Below are positions 40,222 through 44,027 of a stretch of DNA of 44,027 nt, piece by piece. The position numbers and the translations under genes were made by a program. The stretch is from contig JAHDHH010000033.1 in the NCBI GenBank assembly GCA_020631405.1, positions 1,951 to 45,977 of the forward strand. Direction: 5' to 3'. The notes beneath the pieces were generated by a model. It did no database searches. It saw only the letters and a list, made by a program, of their open reading frames with translations, and was not told the origin of the DNA. The DNA is from Saprospiraceae bacterium (GTDB taxonomy: Bacteria; Bacteroidota; Bacteroidia; Chitinophagales; Saprospiraceae). Position 1 is the stretch's first letter; each line of letters begins with the position of its first letter.

Positions 40222-41519
40222 GTAAAATACTAATAGTAATCTTACTGAGCATGGTGCTGTCTCTAACAGGCCAGCTTGCAGAAGTTCAGATTGTAGGCCA
40301 ATTACCTGCACCTGTGACAAACAATGCAGTCTGTGAAGGGTTCGTAGATGGTACACCTTTCCTTTATTCATTTGGAGGTATAGATTCTACTTTGTCTTAC
40401 GATGGTATTCATCTTCATACTTATAGGTATAATACACTCACTGGAGAATCAGAAATATTAGCAGACATGCCTGATACCTTGGGTAAGGTTGCTGCTGCTG
40501 CAAGTAGGATAGGTGACATTATATACATTATTGGAGGGTATCATGTGTTCGCAGATGGGTCTGAATTATCCTCAACAAAAGTACACCGCTTTGACACACA
40601 GACTAACGCATTCTTAGCAGATGGAGCTGACATTCCTGTTGCAATTGATGACCAAGTGCAAGTCGTCTGGAGGGATAGCCTAATCTATGTGGTGACTGGG
40701 TGGAGTGATGTAGAAATGGTCACCAATGTCCAGATTTACAATCCTGCAGAAGATGTTTGGTTAATTGGAGATCCCGTTCCAGACCTTGTAGCCTACAAGG
40801 CATTTGGAGCTTCAGGAAGTGTTTATAATGATACGTTGTATTATTTTGGAGGTGCAGTAGGGAGTATCTGGACGGCAGATAGCCGGATGAGAAAGGGTGT
40901 CATCAATGCAGATAATCCGACGGAGATTGATTGGTCAATTGATTTGATAGATCCTACCAAATTTGGCTATAGAATGGCTGTGGCCCAAATTGGTCAAATC
41001 ACGAATTGGATAGGAGGAAGTAATGTTACCTATAACTACGATGGTGTAGCCTACAATGGTAGTGGAATTGTATCCCCAAATAATCGCATACTGAGTTATT
41101 GGCCAAATCAAAATGAATTTTATGCCCTTGACTATGAAGAAATACCTATGGATCTCAGAGGGATAGCAAGGGTAAGTGAATTTTTCTATTACCTGGGTGG
41201 TGGTATGCTAGCTAACCAAGAAGTCACCAACAATATTTACCAATTGCAATTTGCACTAATAGATAATGTAGATGACGTATCAGAGTCAGTAAGTATAACT
41301 GTCTTTCCAAATCCAGTTTCTGAGATACTATTTCTTGATCAATCAATTGAATTGGGTGAAAGCTATAGTATATTGACAATAACTGGCCAAGAAGTAATCA
41401 GGAAGACACCTTTAAATTCCTATGAAATCAATGTGACTAGCCTAGAAAATGGCATGTATTCACTCATTGTATATCATGGCGACAAGACGGCAAAGGTTAG
41501 ATTTGTGGTGGAGAGATAG
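40218..41519 (+). CDS. Secreted kelch-like propeller protein with T9SS sorting domain
   Basis: The 433-residue protein has a signal peptide (about 1-19) and a kelch-type beta propeller with repeated blades: FLYSFGGIDSTLSYDGIHLHTYRYNTLTGE, DIIYIIGGYHVF, LIYVVTGWSDVEMVTNVQIYNPAEDVW, LYYFGGAVGSIW and FYYLGGGM. The C-terminus (about 355-433) is a T9SS type A sorting domain with VFPNPVSE. Kelch propellers bind partners or sugars; no catalytic residues are assignable. Its ATG overlaps the prmC stop, so its expression is tied to prmC and the sulfotransferase. Confidence 0.85.
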   Translation: MSKILIVILLSMVLSLTGQLAEVQIVGQLPAPVTNNAVCEGFVDGTPFLYSFGGIDSTLSYDGIHLHTYRYNTLTGESEILADMPDTLGKVAAAASRIGDIIYIIGGYHVFADGSELSSTKVHRFDTQTNAFLADGADIPVAIDDQVQVVWRDSLIYVVTGWSDVEMVTNVQIYNPAEDVWLIGDPVPDLVAYKAFGASGSVYNDTLYYFGGAVGSIWTADSRMRKGVINADNPTEIDWSIDLIDPTKFGYRMAVAQIGQITNWIGGSNVTYNYDGVAYNGSGIVSPNNRILSYWPNQNEFYALDYEEIPMDLRGIARVSEFFYYLGGGMLANQEVTNNIYQLQFALIDNVDDVSESVSITVFPNPVSEILFLDQSIELGESYSILTITGQEVIRKTPLNSYEINVTSLENGMYSLIVYHGDKTAKVRFVVER

Positions 41520-41525
41520 GGTGTT

Positions 41526-41548
41526 TATTGTCCTACTACAAGACAATA
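41526..41548. repeat. 7-bp hairpin between convergent genes
   Basis: TATTGTC (41526-41532) pairs with GACAATA (41542-41548) around a 9-base loop, in the 51-base space between the kelch gene and the histidine-phosphatase gene. There is no T tract on either side; it may be a weak bidirectional 3' end. Confidence 0.35.
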
Positions 41549-41570
41549 CTAAGTAAAGTAGCGGGATAGA

Positions 41571-42179
41571 CTACCTGCCATATGTCAAATGCGTGGCCTT
41601 TCCATTGCCAACAGATGTAGTAGATATCACAAACAAATTATTGAAGGTATCTTCATTGATCATCTCAAAATCACTACCTGCCAATATATTAGCTAAGCTG
41701 GGAGTAGTATTAGAGTGTCCGACAACAAGTACAGTTTGATTGGGATAGTTTTGCAAAATATGGTCTGCCACGTCTTGCAGGTCAGATGCACTGTAAGAAA
41801 TCACCTCTAAACCTTGGTCAACAGCTGTTGGCCATGCTGTTTGCTTAGTTCTATTGTAATTAGTGGAAAGTACCGCAGTAAGAGGAATATCCTTCAGTAT
41901 ATTGCTCAGAAGTGCAGCTCTCTTTTTACCTGTATCAATCAGTTCTGGATCAGCACCCACTTCAAAGTCCTCAGCATGCCTGACTAAGATAACTGTGGTT
42001 GCTCCACTTTTGATGAGAGAAGGACTTAGGTCATTAAGTATTTGTTCTGGAACTTGTGATTCAATTTCTTTTTGAGAATCGACTATGAGGTTACTTTGGT
42101 TCTTCTGCTTAGCACAATTGCTGAGAATAACTATTAAGAGGAAACAAAGTAATTTATTTAGATAATTATTAGACTTCAT
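41571..42179 (-). CDS. Histidine phosphatase-family putative lipoprotein
   Basis: This 202-residue protein has a lipoprotein-like leader (FLLIVILSNC, Cys at about 22; the Asn at -1 makes the lipobox imperfect). It is followed by a phosphoglycerate mutase-like fold: TTVILVRHAEDF with the catalytic RHA(E) in place of RHG, AVLSTNYNRTKQTAWPTA with the second-shell Arg, and TVLVVGHSNTTPSLANIL with the second His. The substrate is unknown; exported members include phytase-like and SixA-like enzymes. The 132-base space upstream separates it from the serine-hydrolase gene. Confidence 0.85.
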   Translation of the reverse strand: MKSNNYLNKLLCFLLIVILSNCAKQKNQSNLIVDSQKEIESQVPEQILNDLSPSLIKSGATTVILVRHAEDFEVGADPELIDTGKKRAALLSNILKDIPLTAVLSTNYNRTKQTAWPTAVDQGLEVISYSASDLQDVADHILQNYPNQTVLVVGHSNTTPSLANILAGSDFEMINEDTFNNLFVISTTSVGNGKATHLTYGR

Positions 42180-42241
42180 AGGGGCAAGGTAAGAAATTTC
42201 TCAAGACATGGATCTTGGGATATTATAAATGTGTTCTTGTC

Positions 42242-42300
42242 AGTATTAACTTGATAATACTATAGCGAGTTTCGCATTCAAAGTGGTTTAATATTGAACC
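42242..42300. promoter_or_regulatory. Two inverted repeats upstream of the histidine-phosphatase gene
   Basis: AGTATTA (42242-42248) pairs with TAATACT (42255-42261) around a 6-base loop. GGTTTAATATTGAACC (42285-42300) is a 16-base palindrome with a single T/G imperfection. They lie between the serine-hydrolase stop and the histidine-phosphatase start on the minus strand. No U tract is present for a terminator reading. Confidence 0.3.
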
Positions 42301-42311
42301 GTAGTGATTGA

Positions 42312-43505
42312 TTAAAATGTCTCTGCAATATCCTGAAACATCGCAACATGCTTAGCCTGTATTTCGAATTTATTCGTTTTGAAATTGTGGTCAGCTGAAA
42401 GTTTAGTGATTACAAGATTCTTTGCTTTATTGATGTAGATGTATTGGTCATAAATACCAACAGCCATAAAATCATCTTTTGGAATTCGAGGAATCCACCA
42501 TTGGTATCCATACCCCTTGAGGTTGGATGATAGTTCGGACTGATTTGGCAGCAAGTGTGGAGCATCAGGAGTAATTGACGCATTGACCCAGGCCTTGGAT
42601 ATGAGTTGCCTCCCATTCCAATTGCCTTCATGTAAGTAGAGTAGTCCTAACTTGGCGAAGTCTCTGAGGGTGGCATTGAGACCACCAAGGACTACTTCAA
42701 AACCAGTATTGTCCACCAACCATTCCGCTTGATATTCCATGCCTAGTGGCTCCCAGATCATTTCGTACAAGAGTTCAGTGAAGGTCTTTCCACTGACTTG
42801 ACTAATAATTAATCCGAGTACCTGACTATCTATACTAACATAGTGGTTGTATGTGCCTGGCGGTCTGCTGTTGTGTAAGGACTGAGCAAAATCTTTCAGC
42901 GATGATCCCATGGCAAAGGCTCTTCCAAACCTATTGATATCTGAGTTGAAGTCACTATAGTCTTCATTGAAACCAACTCCAGAACTCATTTGTAAGAGGT
43001 CCTTGACACGTACCCCTTCATAACCAGTACCTTTGAATTCTGGTAAATACTCTTCAACGTGTTTGTAGATGTCTAACTTCCCTTGGTCAACTAGGATGCC
43101 AGTAATGGCTGAGGTAAATGATTTTGCCATTGACCAGGAAATATGCGATTCGTCTGGCTGAAGGTCATTGGCGTATTGCTCAAGTATGACTGTGTCATTA
43201 TGGATGATGAGTAGACCTTCAGTTCTAGATTCTTCAAGGAAGTCTGCAATAGCAAATTGATTGCCCTCATAGTTAAAAGTCTGTGGCAACGCATAGCCAG
43301 GGAGTTGAGGCAATGAGGTAGACTTAGTTGACTTTGGTACAACCGATACATTGAAGATTGAATCCATATTCTGGAAATTCTGGACAATCCGATCTTCGTC
43401 GAATAGGTGATTGACCGCATTCAATCTCCAGATTTTATTATAGTTGATTGCACATGCGATAGCCAATACTAAAAGCAGTAGACCAAGGATTTTAAGAATT
43501 TTCAT
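42312..43505 (-). CDS. Beta-lactamase-fold serine hydrolase
   Basis: This 397-residue exported protein has a hydrophobic N-terminal anchor (ILGLLLLVLAIAC; the Cys at 18 could be lipidated). The serine beta-lactamase/esterase fold carries catalytic S125-M-A-K128 (HISWSMAKSFTSAITGILVDQGKLD), followed by LLQMSSGVGFNEDYSD, PPGTYNHYVSIDSQVLG (in the Y-x-N region) and GYGYQWWIPR near the C-terminus. It resembles the class C/EstB/6-aminohexanoate hydrolase group rather than true resistance enzymes. The substrate is unknown. It starts 1 base after the stop of the PNPOx-like gene and is probably in one operon with it. Confidence 0.87.
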   Translation of the reverse strand: MKILKILGLLLLVLAIACAINYNKIWRLNAVNHLFDEDRIVQNFQNMDSIFNVSVVPKSTKSTSLPQLPGYALPQTFNYEGNQFAIADFLEESRTEGLLIIHNDTVILEQYANDLQPDESHISWSMAKSFTSAITGILVDQGKLDIYKHVEEYLPEFKGTGYEGVRVKDLLQMSSGVGFNEDYSDFNSDINRFGRAFAMGSSLKDFAQSLHNSRPPGTYNHYVSIDSQVLGLIISQVSGKTFTELLYEMIWEPLGMEYQAEWLVDNTGFEVVLGGLNATLRDFAKLGLLYLHEGNWNGRQLISKAWVNASITPDAPHLLPNQSELSSNLKGYGYQWWIPRIPKDDFMAVGIYDQYIYINKAKNLVITKLSADHNFKTNKFEIQAKHVAMFQDIAETF

Positions 43506-43506
43506 A

Positions 43507-43965
43507 TCATATAGGCTTTACTCCGTAATGTTGCATAGCTCTTACTCTTTTCTCTTCTACGGATTCTTCCTTGTAAAATAGGTAACTCGGCGCTATTATC
43601 TTGGATCTTGACTCAATTTTCACAGTTGTTATTTCGGAAAATGGATACTTGCCCTCCGTCAGCTTGGTCAATTGGGTATGATACTTCTCGTAATGTAAGT
43701 TTGAATGATCAGTAATTGAGGCATGTCCGACTAGCTTACAACCGACTTGAGTAAAGATGTCAATTAGACTAACACAAACAGCTGGATGTTTGCGTATGTT
43801 TTTAACCGATTGGGGAGAGGCAATGTTGGCAATGATTAGGGTATTATCATCTGCTAAGTCAAAGATCTCTTTTGGAGAGACATTTGGCACACCACTTGTA
43901 TTAACTGTGGCTAGCCAACATAAGACACTGTTTTGGATAGCTTGGTTTAGATATTCTGAGTTCAA
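43507..43965 (-). CDS. Pyridoxamine 5'-phosphate oxidase-like FMN-binding protein
   Basis: The 152-residue product fits the PNPOx-like split-barrel family: LCWLATVNTSGVPNVSPKEIFDLADDNTLIIANIASPQSVKNIRKHPAVCVSLIDIF, then KLVGHASI. These proteins bind FMN or F420 and are usually small oxidoreductases; true vitamin B6 synthesis is unlikely given the short length. The apparent start is TTG at 43965, near the window edge. The upstream 62 bases show no clear promoter. The serine hydrolase follows after a single base. Confidence 0.82.
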   Translation of the reverse strand: MNSEYLNQAIQNSVLCWLATVNTSGVPNVSPKEIFDLADDNTLIIANIASPQSVKNIRKHPAVCVSLIDIFTQVGCKLVGHASITDHSNLHYEKYHTQLTKLTEGKYPFSEITTVKIESRSKIIAPSYLFYKEESVEEKRVRAMQHYGVKPI

Positions 43966-44027
43966 TTGAGTGTTATTTTATAGACGACACAATCTTTTAA
44001 TTCGGGTGATTCATTCAGTAAAGAGAA

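Noticed and set aside
42312..43505. Antibiotic-resistance beta-lactamase
   Set aside because: The SMAK motif shows the fold, but the Y-x-N region and overall pattern fit esterase/aminohexanoate-hydrolase-like proteins, and the fold alone does not show beta-lactam hydrolysis.
1..44027. Search by eye for tRNA genes, CRISPR repeats, transposase genes, attachment sites and an origin
   Set aside because: No GGTTCRANNCC-type T-arm in a cloverleaf context, no regularly spaced repeats, and no transposase, integrase or DnaA-box cluster was seen on either strand.

Overview
This window reads as a chromosomal segment of a Bacteroidota bacterium, most likely from the Saprospiria/Chitinophagia side of the phylum (inference, no search run). 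The evidence is: four secreted proteins ending in a recognisable type IX secretion (T9SS) sorting domain with an F/Y-PNP motif; a PorT-like T9SS protein next to the menaquinone methyltransferase gene; a DUF3822 gene next to rsmD; a GIN/DUF2807 lipoprotein; matches to the phylum's TAnnTTTG promoter element; starts with little or no Shine-Dalgarno sequence and many TTG/GTG initiators; and an AT-leaning composition. I see no tRNA or rRNA gene, CRISPR array, insertion sequence, integrase or phage gene. No gap between genes exceeds about 280 bases.

Layout. 1-1024: a stand-alone cytochrome oxidase subunit III gene, then a 278-base gap containing a perfect 16-bp palindrome and a hairpin. 1025-4269: a secreted LTD/CotH protein, a strong terminator, and a PAP2 phosphatase whose start abuts the terminator. 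4326-8562: folD, prmA, dusB and a CCA-adding enzyme, all on the + strand. 8680-12054: two secreted proteins of unknown function, the larger carrying Asp-rich DDDGDG-type repeats. 12127-14238 (-): a DUF255/YyaL thioredoxin-fold protein. 14454-15755: a GIN-domain lipoprotein and a small Lys-rich secreted protein. 15752-16762 (-): tsaD. 16937-22370: a block of a membrane-anchored unknown protein, a DUF3822 protein, an RsmD-like methyltransferase, argS and glnS. 22373-23826 (-): ubiE/menG overlapping porT. 24061-30249: an arylsulfotransferase-like protein, gyrA, a TPR protein and a TlpA-fold protein lacking its first active-site cysteine. 30250-34479 (-): an orphan histidine kinase and a BNR/sortilin-like propeller protein. 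34530-38389: a family-2 glycosyltransferase, miaE and a DoxX-like gene (-), a DUF11 surface protein, and cdd (-). 38423-41519: a tightly coupled sulfotransferase/prmC/kelch-protein run. 41571-43965 (-): a histidine phosphatase, a serine hydrolase and a flavin-binding PNPOx-like protein.

How the genes fit together. Many genes serve translation and its accuracy: two aminoacyl-tRNA synthetases, tRNA maturation and modification (CCA addition, dihydrouridine, t6A, MiaE hydroxylation), an rRNA methyltransferase, and methyltransferases for ribosomal protein L11 and release factors. FolD supplies one-carbon units. The second theme is the cell surface: T9SS cargo plus PorT. No complete previously undescribed system is evident. 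The best leads are the RsmD homologue with GPPY in place of (D/N)PPY next to an unexplained membrane-protein/DUF3822 pair, the overlapping sulfotransferase-prmC-kelch run, the SPDC thioredoxin-like protein, and several intergenic inverted or direct repeats that look like operators. All were read by eye without database searches.
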